Source: Malania oleifera
Taxonomy: Eukaryota; Streptophyta; Magnoliopsida; Santalales; Ximeniaceae
Assembly: GCF_029873635.1 (NCBI RefSeq)
Contig: NC_080423.1
Coordinates: 95,561,953 to 95,625,952 of the forward strand
Direction: 5' to 3'
Length of the DNA stretch: 64,000 nucleotides
In this document: positions 1 to 11,469 of the stretch, piece by piece
Layout of the letters: the number at the start of each line of letters is the position of its first letter
Position numbering within the stretch: the stretch's first letter is position 1
Translations under genes and position numbers: made by a program
The notes under the pieces: model-generated
Databases searched by the model: none
The model's input: only the letters and a program-made list of their open reading frames with translations
Told to the model about the DNA's origin: nothing

Positions 1-204
1 AGCGAAGCTAGCTTAATTGCTTGCAAAGTAATTCCATTAATCGATTGCCTTTGCAGTAGTAACCATCAATGACCATACCCACATTCGCGATCCTTATTCG
101 AGTTCTCATTGTTATCAAGAACCCAATTTCATATAGTCATTGGCTCGAATGAACATATAATTTTTCTGTATACTTCCTTATATAAAAGGAAAGGAACTTC
201 ATTT

Positions 205-770
205 ATAACTTCACATCTAGTCTACGTGTAAAGTTAATATCATGCATGTCATCTTGAGTTATTAGTCATGATAGGGTTATCATGTATGCTTTGCATATAC
301 AGTAGTGTTGTCACTGCTAATCTACATGTAAATTAGAATAATTTATTTTGTTGTTGTGTCCATAGCATGCCCGCTAAGTATTAGAATAAGAAAAACAAAT
401 TGTGACACATTTTTCAAATCATGCTTGTACTTTAGTTGTTAGTTACGAAAAGGTTGTCATATTTACTTCACCCATTAGACTTGTCACACCTAGGATTCGT
501 GTAAAGTTGAATAAGTTGTTTTATTGTTATCAATATCACATATGTCAGTTGAGTATCAGAAGAGTGAAATAAATTGCGACACATTCTTCAAAGTTTGGTC
601 ATGCTTGAGTTGTTAGTCACAATGAAGTTGTCATGTCTGCTTCACATGGTAGAGTTGTCATGTCTACTTCGCATGGTATAGTTCGATATATAATTGATTT
701 TGTTGTTGTGTCAATGTCACGCAAGCACTTTGTCTATGTTAAAAAAGTGAAACCTAGTTGCTCTGCCAAG
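205..770. repeat. Tandem repeat, about 175-bp unit, three diverged copies
   Basis: A phrase of the form AGTTGTTAGTCACRAKRAGG, followed by TTGTCATGTCTGCTTCACA, recurs at about 257, 434 and 608. A second marker, TTGTTGTTGTGTC-like, recurs near 348, 521 and 703. Both give a period of about 174-177 bp. A partial unit seems to precede 257. Copies have diverged by substitutions and small indels. There is no coding potential. The unit length is typical of plant satellites, but only about three copies are present. Confidence 0.7.
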
Positions 771-1522
771 TTGCTTTCTTAAGTGACAAAATTAACATAT
801 GAAATATCTATTCACTTTTGCATGTAGTCAAACATTGTTCATGGGTTGCTTAAGATTTTGTTTAAATTTTGCTCCTAGTCGAATTTCTTCTCACCAAATT
901 TACATTTACATTATGAGTTCTTCACGTCGCACCATGTTGAGTTGTCATCATTATTATGTAGTTTCATACACTTCCAATGACATATTTTCTTCGATAAGGA
1001 GATATTATAATTTAGTGGGCCATTTTTATCATTCATTAAACCCATATGAATATCGACTGCAAGAGGCAAAAAACTTGGTGAAGAGGCAAAGTGGGAATAT
1101 CGACTGCAAGAGGCAAAAAACTTGGTGAAGCAGTTATGATTGTTAAATGTTGTGATCCCTAAACGCAAGGTGCGTTTTAATCAATGAGATGATTACTTAT
1201 CGAAGAGATGAGCGTTCAACATGATATAAAAGAAGAAAAATCGTATGTGTGTTTGTATCAATCGTTTTGAGAGGATATACCTCTATGACTCATGATACCT
1301 AGGAAAAAGTTGTTGCTTCCATTTCTAATGACCCGTCCTGCGAATCAGACACGCTAATGTCTAATGAGGATTAGTGTTACAAATAGACAAATTAATTGTT
1401 TATGTCATGTATGTAATGTTTTGTTATTGTACGTTTGTATTCCATACATAATAGGACATTTCATTTTATCTATTCTATTTTTGCTCCATTAAATGAATCA
1501 ATAAGTTCGTGTTAATAACTTT
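771..1522. other. AT-rich DNA without a recognisable gene
   Basis: Short open frames on both strands (for example 799-1128 plus) show no recognisable domain and overlap each other. The only structure I see is the perfect direct repeat at 1,048-1,130. Confidence 0.6.
1048..1130. repeat. Perfect 36-bp direct repeat, two copies 47 bp apart
   Basis: The 36 bases starting GAATATCGACTGCAAGAGG occupy 1,048-1,083 and again 1,095-1,130 without a mismatch. They are separated by 11 bases that themselves resemble part of the unit (GAGGCAAA). This is a recent local duplication or slippage product. Confidence 0.9.
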
Positions 1523-2765
1523 TGTCACAACATTCCGGAGAAGGATCCATAATGGCAAGGGGTGATAATATTGAAGGTTTGATGGAGTCACCACTAACCT
1601 GTTATTTTCCTAATTGTGGTTAGTTCATCTAATTACTACTCGTTGATTGGTCTTTAGACTAATCCTAAGGTCAAGAAACAAGTAATCTCGAAATACATTT
1701 ACTAGAGTTAAAATTAGGAGTTTAGTTATGCAAGGGAAACATACTAGCACCCCCTACATACTCGTTCTATAGACGGTATCTAATTAATTATGAATTATCT
1801 ATAAATAGAATCTAATGTTCTTAATTAACTCCTTAAAAAGAAAATAAATATTTAAAATTTTAAAAGAAAATGCAAAATAAGGTGCGATTTAGGAATGTCT
1901 ATTAAGAACTCCAAAGGAAGAAATCTTATTAGATAAACCCCTCACCATAACTAATATAGATGAGATCTAAAACACATTTTACCCTTTGTTTAATCATTGG
2001 GATGCACACACACTAAAATAGAATATGTACAGATTATAATCAAACAAATTAATCAAATTTGAGCAAGAATATTCTTTAAAAAATTCCTAGGTTTCCAAAA
2101 AAATTTTAAAATTTGTTTGAAAATTTTCCAACGCTTTTCTATAATTCTTTGGGATTTTTAAATGTTTTTCCTCCATTTTATTTTTTATTTTTTTATTTTT
2201 TTATTTGAGTCAAATTAACTAAAATATATTTTTTTTTTCTGATTTTTTAAATATTTTTTCCTGACTTGCTTACTAATTTCCCAATTTTTAAAACTAAAAT
2301 TCAATTAAAAATTAATTTTAAATTAAAGAAATCAATCAGTGGTTCAAGAAGGGTTAGACCGATTCAAGTGGTCTAAACCGGGTCAATAGGTTAGCTTAGG
2401 TTGACCTGGCTCAAACCGTGTTGACCCGGTTCGGATGGGTTAGCCACATGTAAGCCAACATTGCTGACAAGTGGTGGAGGATTTTTATTTTTTTTTTTAT
2501 TTTTTTTAATTTACTGTAGCAGGGTGACGTCAACATGACATTGCTGCCACATGGCAAAATTGAGTAGGTCTTAGGAGTTTGACGCGAATCGTTGACATGA
2601 TAGCAATCTAGTTGTCCAAAGAAAACACACATTAGACGGCCAGGATCATATACGCCACGTCACTCCCCAAATGTGCGATCTTGGGTGTGTCACGTGTCAC
2701 CATCCGTATAGAGACACATGTCCCACTAATTATTAATTCTAATTTATTTTATTTTTTTTCGAATA

Positions 2766-2767
2766 CT

Positions 2768-2821
<54 letters not shown>

Positions 2822-3072
2822 TCTCTCTCTACACTCCTTACTCTCCCTCTTTTTTTCTCATATAACTTTCTAGATCTATCTCTGTCTTTCTCTCCTCACT
2901 CTTTCGTTCTCTTCTCTCTCCCTTTCTTCTTTCTATCTTCCTCTCTTTCTCTCTATCTCCCTTTTTTCTCCCTCTTCAATCTACTCTCCTCTCTCTCTCT
3001 CTCTCTCACTCCAAACTTTCCTTCTCTCTCTCTCTCATAGATCTCTCTTCTTTACACTCTCCCTGCTCCCTT

Positions 3073-3164
<92 letters not shown>
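2766..3164. repeat. Compound (CT)n microsatellite region
   Basis: Long CT runs, the longest about 3,080-3,164, are interrupted by T-rich and C-rich words. The open frame through it (about 2,681-3,040) is a low-complexity Leu/Ser product of the repeat, not a gene. It lies inside the minus-strand LTR. Confidence 0.95.
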
Positions 3165-3167
<3 letters not shown>

Positions 3168-3500
3168 GCCCTTTTCATAGATATATATTCCTTTACTCCC
3201 TTTTCTCTTTCTTCGATATCACCCTCTCTCATTTTCCTTTCTTTTGCAACTCTCTCTTTCGCTCTTGATTTTCTAATTCTCATTCTATTTTTTCCTCTTT
3301 TTTTACAAGTCTTGGTTGAGAGAACAGAGAGCGTCAAGCTTTCTAAGGCACTAATTTGAACAACTAAAAGGTAAAATCCCTTTCTCCTATCTTTATTTCA
3401 ATTTTATCTTGTTTTGATTTCAATTTCTTAGGGATTCTCTTATCTCACAAGATTTTCATGGGAACCAAATGGATTTTGGGTCTCAGGTTAGATTAACCTA

Positions 3501-3524
3501 GCCTTGGTTGAGTTAAACCAAGGC
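3501..3524. repeat. Short inverted repeat (9-bp arms, 6-bp loop)
   Basis: GCCTTGGTT at 3,501-3,509 is the exact reverse complement of AACCAAGGC at 3,516-3,524. It lies within a block of related words inside the minus-strand LTR. Confidence 0.6.
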
Positions 3525-4477
3525 ATTGCAAGTAATTGGGCTTAGGTTACTTTGGCTTGAACTGAGTTTGGTCTAAAGGTTGGACTAACTGGGCCAACTT
3601 AATCAGGCTAAGCTCAGTTGGGGATTAGTTTAATTTTTATTTGAGTTAAGTTAAAATCATGCCCACTTGGGCCATGAGAGAAAAAGGTGAACTAATTAGG
3701 TTGGGGGAGTTAGCTCACTAGTTTGAGATTGGTTTTAGCTGACCCAAGTCAACATTGACTTTGGTCCAAGTGTTTGGGTCAGACTCAGGTCATTGGACCT
3801 AGGTTGGGTATTCAGGTCGATTGACTTGGGCCCGGATAAAGTTGACTCGGGTTTTGGGTTGGATATGGGGTAATCAGGTATGGGTATTTGGATTCAAATA
3901 TGGATCCAAGCTCTCAAGTCCGAGTCAAAAACCCCAACCTACTTAAATAATTTTATAGGAATTCTCAAGTTTATTTTGTTAAAATATGACTTCTATTCAA
4001 GGATTTGTTCAAATTTAAACTCAAATTAGAGAGTTCAATTTTTAAACACGCTTAAAATTTTAACGGAATTAAAACTGACTAAGATAAAATTTATGGAACC
4101 AACCTCTTGTTTTAGAATCCGCTATCCTGCTCCTCTTTTGCCCGAATTTGGTAGCTTTTCTACTTTTTTGCAATCCAAGCCTTTTGGTCTTCCATTTTTC
4201 TTCACTTCCCCAATCTCAATCACCCAACCTTCTCCTCACATTTTTTCCCTAAAATTCCTCAATGAGCAATTCCTCATCTATTTCTATGTCTACAACACTC
4301 TAAATCTCTCTATTTATAAGCTCAAGAAAGATTTAAACTTAATTGACTACTCAGTTTTAAATTGATCAATCAAACTTAAAACTAATTTGTTAATTAAATT
4401 GATTAATTAATTTTAAATTGTTCAATCAAATTTAGACACCAATTAGTTTTTAATTCTCATTTCCTAACTGAGATTCT

Positions 4478-4480
<3 letters not shown>

Positions 4481-4511
<31 letters not shown>
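4481..4511. repeat. (GT)n microsatellite, about 15 units
   Basis: Uninterrupted GT dinucleotides. The Cys-Val open frames here are repeat artefacts. Confidence 0.97.
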
Positions 4512-4514
<3 letters not shown>

Positions 4515-4717
4515 GTGCAAGCATTGAGAAGCTGGCCCACTGTTTTTTTTTTTTTATTTCATTTTTCCTTTTCTATTTTTTTTATTTTCAATGTAAATTT
4601 TTTTTTTTTTCATTTTCCATTGTATTTTCATTTTTCCTATATTTTTCTCAATTTATTGTATATGGATATTTACCTAAATTATGTCATATAAGCTCCGGAC
4701 AAAATGGGGTGTCTACA

Positions 4718-4735
4718 GTTTCCCCCTTTATAGGT
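4718..4735 (-). promoter_or_regulatory. Polypurine tract of the minus-strand Ty3 element
   Basis: The minus strand reads TATAAAGGGGGAAAC directly before the LTR start TGTAGACACCCC. This is the usual position of the plus-strand priming tract. About 90 bp of interior follows up to 4,826, where the copia LTR fragment begins. Confidence 0.6.
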
Positions 4736-4826
4736 TTGTTACTTAGAGTGATAAGAAGACCTCTCTTTTGGCATCCTAATAACAAATCTATAAAGATAAG
4801 AGACAAGAATTTTGGATCGGGTCTTA

Positions 4827-5474
4827 TGTATGTATTTGAGCTTTAATGATGTACATCTCTGCTTGTATTTAGAAGCATGTTTGTATGTATAAAAAATGTT
4901 TTTAATGTACAGGTTGGGTTCATCCCGTTAATTGAACTAAGGAGTCTCAGCCCTATAAGTGAGACCAGTTGGGTTCAGCTCGGGAAATTGAACTGGAAAG
5001 TCCCTGCCCCGTAAGGGAGACAAGTTGGGTTCAGCTTTATAACTGAGCTACGGTTTACCTCACCCCATAAGGAGAGGTTGTAACAACTTCTACTCCACCC
5101 GTTTAAGTGAGCAGGGATAGTGCAATCCTTGGGGGGTATGCCCAAGGCAGGGACATAGGCTGGTTTGGCCGAACCTCAATAACAAATCCATGTGTCACTT
5201 TCTCTTTATCTTATTAAAATTCCTGCACTTTAATTTCAACATGTGTATGAATGTTTATTTAATGTCATAGTTATCTGCATACACAGATTTGATTTAAATA
5301 AGATATACTACACACGTGTATGTTTGCTTTTATTGTTAAAATTATTTTACATACACATGTGTATATTGAATGAGATATGAACTGTGGTGAATCGACAGAT
5401 ATTTAAATTTAGCCAAAAAAATTTTAAAACCCAATTCATCCCCCCCCCCTCTTGGGATCACACCAAAGTCAACA
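4827..5474 (+). repeat. 5'-truncated 5' LTR of a Sirevirus-like copia element
   Basis: The segment aligns along its whole length with 18,876-19,537, the last 660 bp of the complete LTR at 17,491-19,537. Both copies share the distinctive TTGGGTTCATCCCGTTAATT block, a C-rich tract followed by TTGGGATCACACC, and the terminal GTCAACA. The first ~1.39 kb of the LTR (U3 and TATA region) is missing. It is followed at once by a degenerate primer binding site, so it is the 5' LTR of an element rather than a solo LTR. Confidence 0.8.
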
Positions 5475-5492
5475 ATTGTTATTAGAGTCTCG
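5475..5492 (+). promoter_or_regulatory. Degenerate primer binding site (initiator tRNA-Met type)
   Basis: ATTGTTATTAGAGTC follows the LTR end directly. It differs by a few bases from the usual ATTGGTATCAGAGCC complementary to the 3' end of plant initiator tRNA-Met. Confidence 0.65.
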
Positions 5493-6568
5493 TTGCGAAA
5501 GGTTTAACTACTTATGCTAAAGATCACAACGGCTCATTTTCGGTGTATTACTGTTTTGAGGATCAATATTTTGCAAATCCTCTACTGCTTATTTTATACA
5601 TATTTTACCGTTTGATTATGGAAAATGCTTTTTTTAAATCAAATGATTGGAGGATTTGAAAAGTGTTTGGCAAAGGAGACCATATCCCATTGAAAATGAT
5701 TTTTAAAATGAAATGTTTCCTAAACCTGAAAATGACTTGAATGTGCATGACATGTTTTTTGTTACATATCATCTTGTGTGTCATACATACTTTCATTGTG
5801 CCTTAGTCACTAATGCTTTTACAAGTTTATATTTTTCTAAGTGTTAAGGATTTTTGGTACCATAAGAGTTTTGAAAAATCGAGAGAGAAAAGACACCACC
5901 CCGAGCTTGAACGTTTAAGGAGCAAATAGGAAAGGTATATATCTTCCTCCTTCTACTTTATTTGATGTTTGATTCACATGTTGTATGTTTTATGTCTATT
6001 CTTACTATGTGAATCTTGTGATATTTGTATGCCATCTTATGAGAAGCTATATAGGAACATTTTTAATACTCTTAAGATTTTTATTAGAATATATTATATA
6101 AGGGGTTATGATGTTTTTGAATGCATAAAAAAAAAAATTTTGTGCTTAAAAAAATTCAGAACTTTAATATACACTATTGCTATACTAAGAACCCTAAGAA
6201 TATCTAGTCAATACGTGAGTCTTAATGATTATTTCCAATCTAAGCTTAATATATATACTTATGATTATGATTGGTTAATACATAATAATGTTGGCTATAG
6301 CATGCTTATATCAAATTATCAATTCTTAAATTAAATCTCATAAGCATGTTTAAATAAATCCCTGCAAATGGGCAATGAATTTTAAATTGTGAAATAATGC
6401 TATATATTTGCTTATGTATAAATATCTTGAATATAGCATGATTTGTCCATCACACAGATTTGGGAGCTTAGGAAATTAATATTCTATACACTTTATTTTC
6501 TTGAACTCATCATTAAGCTTAAACGATAAATCATTTTCAAATGATAAATTAAAGAAATTTTTAAAACT
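5493..6568. other. AT-rich remnant of copia interior, no coding sequence recognised
   Basis: This lies between the primer binding site and the inserted Ty3 element, where gag should start. I could not recognise gag in any frame. The open frame 5,969-6,334 has no domain. The sequence may be decayed 5' leader, or unrelated DNA joined by deletion. Confidence 0.45.
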
Positions 6569-6573
6569 CTTCC
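6569..6573 (+). repeat. Target site duplication CTTCC, left copy
   Basis: CTTCC here matches CTTCC at 14,856-14,860, immediately outside the right LTR. One extra base at 6,574 lies before the LTR start (TCTAGTAACC). Five bases is the usual duplication length for Ty3 elements. Confidence 0.6.
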
Positions 6574-6586
6574 CTCTAGTAACCTG

Positions 6587-6590
<4 letters not shown>

Positions 6591-6629
<39 letters not shown>
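6591..6629. repeat. (AT)n microsatellite
   Basis: Uninterrupted AT run near the start of the 5' LTR. The 3' LTR has a much shorter version at 13,079-13,090. Confidence 0.95.
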
Positions 6630-6631
<2 letters not shown>

Positions 6632-6770
6632 AAATAAAATAAAATAAACAAATAAATAAATAAATAAATATCATAATAATAAATATCTTGGAGGAGATAT
6701 TTTTAGATATTTATATATAAATATCTTGGAAGATATATTTTAATTACTTTAGATCTAAGTTATGTATTTT

Positions 6771-6773
<3 letters not shown>

Positions 6774-6845
<72 letters not shown>
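6774..6845. repeat. (CT)n microsatellite, about 36 units
   Basis: Uninterrupted CT run in the 5' LTR. The 3' LTR has only about eight CT units plus an interrupting GAACCCATGCC segment at the same place, showing expansion or loss after insertion. The Leu-Ser open frame (6,762-6,962) is an artefact. Confidence 0.95.
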
Positions 6846-6848
<3 letters not shown>

Positions 6849-7862
6849 TCGATCTTTCGCCGATCATTGTTTGTTTCAACGATAGGAAGTTACCATGAGG
6901 ATCAGGGAGTGAATATATACAAGTCTAGCAGAGCGGATTCTCAAAATCGGGAAAAAAGCTAGGGTTTGGTTTTCGAGCGTCTCGGGTTGTTTTTCAGGAA
7001 ATAGGTAAGGGGATCTAGTTAAGTCAGATTTTTAAAGATTTCAAACCGTATAAAATGTTTATGGAGTAAGTGTATTTATGTTTTCAGTTGAGGTTTCAAA
7101 AACCGATTGGTCAAAAGGTCATTTTTCAAACCTAGGATATATGGTATACTACTTTAAGTACAAATGAACGATGGGAAGGCTGGTTTTATGTTTTTAAACC
7201 ATAAATACTATGTTTTTAGGGTTCCCTGTGGGTTAGGTTTAAAGTATAGGAGATTGTGTGGTAGGTAAATAGTATGTATGTATTAGGTTATAACCGAAAT
7301 GATGAATGTTTGTGAAATACTGAACTGTTTGCAAAATATGCTGGACCTGCTTGTAAAAATACAAGATGATGTTTAAGGCTGTGAGGGCCAGGTATATGTT
7401 TAACGGCTGTGAGTCGGGTATGATATGACGGCAGAGAGCTAGAAGTTACATGTCAGGTTTTATATGAAATGATTATGAATATGGTTTTATTACTTAAACC
7501 CAATATACAAATCATCTTTTCAGGAAACTATAGGTATCATGCTTAGAGGGATCAGGGAGTGAAAGTTAGATTAGTTCCTTTTTGAGAGTGTCTATAAGAA
7601 CTCTGGCGTATGTACATTATGTTGTCAAGCTCGGGCTTGTATTATGGTCATATGGACCGAACTAGTTGTCCAGTTTTGGTCGGATTGTAATATGGATGCA
7701 TGGAAACCTTTATGTATGAACAAACTTAGAACTCTGGTAATGTATGTATGGAGAATGTTTCATTACTTCCGCTAAATTATTGTTAAATTATTATGGTATC
7801 AGGTACGCAGACGTCACTTTAGTAGTATCCCGGGACCACATGGCAGGTCAGGGCGTTATAGG

Positions 7863-7875
7863 TGGTATCATAGCC
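7863..7875 (+). promoter_or_regulatory. Primer binding site of the Ty3 chromovirus
   Basis: TGGTATCATAGCC lies two bases after the 5' LTR. It is close to TGGTATCAGAGCC, the initiator tRNA-Met complement. Confidence 0.8.
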
Positions 7876-8308
7876 TAGGTTTTCTAGGTTCTACGGACTT
7901 TGTCAGTGATAATTACCAGAGTATAGGTTGAGATAAGTTAAGGATAAGAATGGGTAAGTTAGGTCTGGCTTTAGTTTAGGAGTTCTGGGACGATGATTTT
8001 TCGACTGTCTTTTGTGCTTTTCCTGGAATGGCGATTTCATGAAAACCATGGTAAATCCCTCGATGGTTTTGGTTCTAGATTGAAGGACTGGGGTTTGGAA
8101 ATTTAGATTGGGAACCATAGGATGGAAAAGTATGTATGTAGCATTAGCGTTATGATTAGGGACCCGTACCTCGGCAGTTCTGCAGTTGAAATGCATAAAT
8201 GATTTCCTTTAACTGCAAACTCATCTGTTATGTCATTTAGTCATTCCATATTTGCGTTGACCGTGATAAATGTGGCATTTCTAAGTCAGTTTCTACCCTA
8301 TCTTTAGG

Positions 8309-9390
8309 ATGAATCCCAGGGGAAAGGAAGTTATGACAAGAGGGGACAATCATGTAGATACCTCCAGCGATGATGAAGTTGAGGCCTTGGTCATGCTGCT
8401 TAGCAAAGCATGGCAGGCTAGGAAAGAATCTCAGAGGGATTCTCAGGAATGGAGTCAGCCAGTGACTAATAAAGGCTGCACCTTCCAACAGTTTTCTCTG
8501 ACCCATCCGTCAGCATTCTTAGGAGTACTAAACCTAATTGCGGCAGAAGACTAGATTCAGGAGATGGAGGAACTGTTGGATGTGCTGGAATGCACATAAG
8601 AGTAGAAGGTCCGATTTTCCACCTTCAAACTTTTGGGGGAGGCAAAGACGTGGTGGAGACCGATTAGGCTGGTGGAGGAGCAACATCCAGGGTATGTATC
8701 TGTTACCTTGAGCAGTTTCAGGGAGATCTTCTTCAGCAGATATTCCCTATTGCCACTCAAAAAATAAAGGTAGATGAGTTCTTATGCCTAACCTAGGGAT
8801 CCATGACCGTTCAGCAGTGTGTGGCCCAATTTGTGGAGCTATCCCGATTCGCTCCACATATGGTCCCGAATGAGCCAAAGAAGGCTCGAATGATTGAGAG
8901 AGGGCTGAGACAGACAATACGCGCATAGTTGGCAACATTATTGGTCCAAAGCTTTACTAAGCTAGTGGATAGGGCTATGGCGACAAAGGTCAATATTCAG
9001 GAAGGGGAGAAAAAGGTGAACCAGAAGAAGAGGCCCTTATCTCATGGGTCTTAGTTTAGCTCCAGTCAGAGTATATGGAAGCGGCCCAGTAATTTTATGA
9101 GTCAGTGGCAAGATTCAGGATCTTGAGCCTCTCAAGGGAGCTCTCCGAGTGCCACTTGTCCTAGATGCCATAAGAATCATCTGGGTAAGTGCAGGGCTAG
9201 AACAGTTGTCTACTACCAATATGGAGTAGCAGGGCATCAAGTGTGGGACTGTCACGTGACGCTGAAGTACCCACCTCAGTTACAGCAATATGGGAGAGGG
9301 AACCAGGCACCTCAAGGGGGTCACTAGGGGAATATAGCCCAGGTATGGGTGTAGTCTACGACGCCGGGTGACGTCGAGCATGCAGGAGAT
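8309..9390 (+). pseudogene. gag of the Ty3 chromovirus, broken
   Basis: The capsid/nucleocapsid gene, which packages the element RNA. The probable start is the ATG at 8,309 (MNPRGKEV). Across frames one can read KVRFSTFKLLGEAKTWWR, then a retrotransposon gag stretch (VDEFLCLT, stop, GSMTVQQCVAQF, ELSRFAPHMVPNEPKKARM) around 8,600-8,930, interrupted by several stops and at least one frameshift near 8,730. A zinc knuckle CPRCHKNHLGKC (CX2CX4HX4C) is seen at about 9,160-9,200. A second knuckle follows (YYQYGVAGHQVWDC) whose first two cysteines have become tyrosines. The product could not be made as one protein. Confidence 0.8.
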
Positions 9391-9723
9391 GTAGTGACAG
9401 GTATTATTTATGTGATTTCCCATAAAGTTGTTATGCTTGTTTATTCAGGTGCAACCCACTCATTTGTATCTAGGAGGTTTATTAAAGTATGTGAAATAAA
9501 GACTCAACTGTTAGAAGTTGAGTTAAGTGTGGCCACGCTGATAGGGTCGGTTGTTGTATGCAATAAAGTGGTTAGGGACTATACAGTGGAGATTCAGGGG
9601 AGAAAGCTGCCTGCTAGTCTAATCGTATTCAATATGCATGGATTTGACATTATTCTAGGGATTGATTGGCTAGCATCCAGCTACACAAGCATAGACTATT
9701 ACAAGAAGGAGGTAGTATTCTAG
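9391..9723 (+). pseudogene. Protease domain of the Ty3 chromovirus, catalytic Asp lost
   Basis: The open frame 9,394-9,723 carries an aspartic protease fold, which would cut the Gag-Pol polyprotein. The motif reads VYSGATHSFVSRRF where the family has (L/V)DSGATHSF, so the catalytic aspartate is tyrosine (GAT to TAT is a single change). Later blocks GFDIILGIDWLAS and IDYYKKEVVF are typical of the plant Ty3 protease and linker. A TAG stop ends it at 9,723, where the family normally continues into reverse transcriptase in the same frame. Confidence 0.82.
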
Positions 9724-9753
9724 GGGAGCAGGAGTTTAGATTTATAGGGTCGT

Positions 9754-10773
9754 GTGTGCGCTTTACACCATAGATCCTTTCGACGATTCAAGCAAGGAGA
9801 TTTCGGTTGCAAGGGGTATCTTACATATATGAAAGAAGCACCAAAGGAAGGACAGAAACTGGAGGATATCCCAGTGATAAGGGAGTTCTCAGATGTATTT
9901 TCGGAGGGCGTACAGGGATTACCTCCTGACTGTGAAGTAAAGTTTGCCATTGAGTTGACTCCAGGAATGGCGCCAATTTCCAAGGCTCTGTACCGAATGG
10001 CTCCAACTAAACTGAAAGAGCTAAAGGAGCAACTATAGGAACTTCTGGATAATGGTTTTATCAAACCGAGCGTATCACCATGGGGAGAGCCAGTATTGTT
10101 CGTGAAGAAGAAAGATGGGTCGATGAGGATGTGCATCGACTACAGGGAGATTAACAAGGTAACCGTAAAGAATAAATACACATTACCACGTATTGATGAC
10201 ATGTTTGACCGGCTGAAGGGTACTTAGGTTTCCTCTAAGATAGATCTGTGATCCGGGTATCATCAATTGAAAGTGAAGTCAGAGGACATGTCAAAGACAG
10301 TCTTTCGAACTCAGTATAGCCATTATGAATTTTTGGTTATGCCGTTTGGTTTGACGAATGCACCTGCAGCATTCATGGACCTTATGAATAGGGTGTTCCA
10401 TGCATACTTAGACCAATTCGTGGTGGTGTTCATTGATGACATCCTGATTTATTCGAGGAGTTCTGCAGAGCATAAGGCTCCTTTGAGGCTAGTACTTTAG
10501 GTACTCAGAGAGAAGAGGTTATTTTCTAAATTGAAGAAATGTGAATTCTGGCTAGAACAGTTTGTATTTCTGGGACATGTGGTGTCCAAGGAAGGAATAT
10601 CAGTAGACCCGAGCAAAGTAGAGGCAGTAGTAAACTGGGCCAGACCGAAGAACATACATGAGATTAGAAGTTTCTTGGGTCTGGCAAGGTACTATCGTCA
10701 ATTTATTGAGGGTTTTTATAGGCTGTCAGGTCCTTTGACACAACTTACGAAAAAGAAATGCAGGTTTAACTAG
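9754..10773 (+). pseudogene. Reverse transcriptase of the Ty3 chromovirus, broken
   Basis: It copies the element RNA into DNA. Frame 1 reads in order [95 protein letters not shown] and the catalytic [12 protein letters not shown], then FLGHVVSKEGISVDPSKVEA and IRSFLGLARYYRQFI. The FIDD box is intact. Stops interrupt it near 10,036, 10,226, 10,247, 10,498 and 10,771. Most are TAG or TGA where the family has Gln or Trp-type codons, in keeping with C-to-T or G-to-A decay. Confidence 0.88.
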
Positions 10774-11220
10774 ACTAGTGAGTGTGAGCAGAGTTTTCAG
10801 GAGTTGAAGCAACGTCTAGTCACAGCCCCAGTGTTGACCATTCCATCAGGGGATGGTGATTACGTGATTTATAGTGATGCATTCCAGAAGGGGCTCGAGT
10901 GTGTTTTGAACAAGGTAAAGTTATCGCTTATGCTTCTCGCCAACTCAAGGAGTACGAGAAGAACTACCCTACGCATGACTTAGAGTTTGCAGTTGTGGTT
11001 TTTGCATTAAAGATCTGGCGGCACTACCTATATGGTGAAAGGTGCGAGATCTTTACAGATCAGAAAAGCCTCAAATACTTCTTCTCCTAGAAAGAGTTGA
11101 ATATGAGGCAACGCAGATGGCTTGATTTGATTAAAAACTATGACTGCACCATTAGTTACCACCCAGGAAAAGCTAATGTGGTAGCTGATGCATTGAGTCA
11201 GAAGTTAGTGAGTATGTCGA
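10774..11220 (+). pseudogene. RNase H domain of the Ty3 chromovirus, frameshifted
   Basis: It degrades the RNA strand during reverse transcription. Frame 1 reads [20 protein letters not shown]. Near 10,905 the reading moves to frame 3 ([18 protein letters not shown]), consistent with a loss of about 4 bases where the family has a few more residues. The acidic residues are visible: Asp in IYSDAF, Glu in [12 protein letters not shown], Asp in EIFTDQKSL and Asp in NVVADALSQK. One stop lies near 11,090. Confidence 0.82.
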
Positions 11221-11469
11221 TTTTAGCAGTTGTGGTACAACCTCAGATCATGATGTATCTTGAGAGGCTAGGAGTGGAGTTGGTGGATAAGGATCCACGG
11301 GCGTTCATTGCTAGTTTAGTTATTCAGCCAACTTTGCAGGAGAGAATCAAAGTTGCTTAAAAGGAAGACATAGAACTGGTAGAGGTTATGGAAGGGTTTC
11401 AGGATGGTTTAAAGTCAAATTTCAATATTTCATATGATGGGGTATTGAGATTCCACACCAGGATTTGAG

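Larger units (their letters stand above)
1523..4717 (-). repeat. LTR of a Ty3 element, minus strand (probable Tat/Ogre-like 3' LTR)
   Basis: On the minus strand a purine tract (AAAGGGGGAAAC) is followed at 4,717 by TGTAGACACCCC, the expected polypurine tract and LTR start. About 3.2 kb downstream, the minus strand carries a block (GGGGGTGCTAGTATGTTTCC near 1,730, then GTTAGTGGTGACTCC near 1,590) resembling the U5 end of long plant Ty3 LTRs. It ends in TTGTGACA at 1,523, so the LTR would be TG...CA and 3,195 bp. It includes the CT (GA on the minus strand) and GT microsatellites and many short GGTTGACTTGGGTC-like words. The 4,717 boundary is well supported. The 1,523 end is an inference from motif resemblance. 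Confidence 0.5.
6575..7860 (+). repeat. 5' LTR of the Ty3 chromovirus (with internal deletion)
   Basis: It starts TCTAGTAACC (TG mutated to TC) and ends GGGCGTTATA (CA mutated to TA). It aligns with the 3' LTR through the AATATCTTGGAGGAGATAT block, the CT run, the TTTCGAGCGTCTCGGGTTG block and the 3' end. It lacks a 571-bp segment present in the other LTR (13,921-14,491). The breakpoint is at about 7,499. Substitutions between the copies are frequent, so the insertion is old. Confidence 0.88.

Noticed and set aside
2681-3040. Open frame of 119 codons, Leu/Ser-rich
   Set aside because: It is a translation of the CT microsatellite. No start context or domain.
6762-6962. Leu-Ser repeat open frame
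   Set aside because: Product of the (CT)n run in the Ty3 5' LTR.
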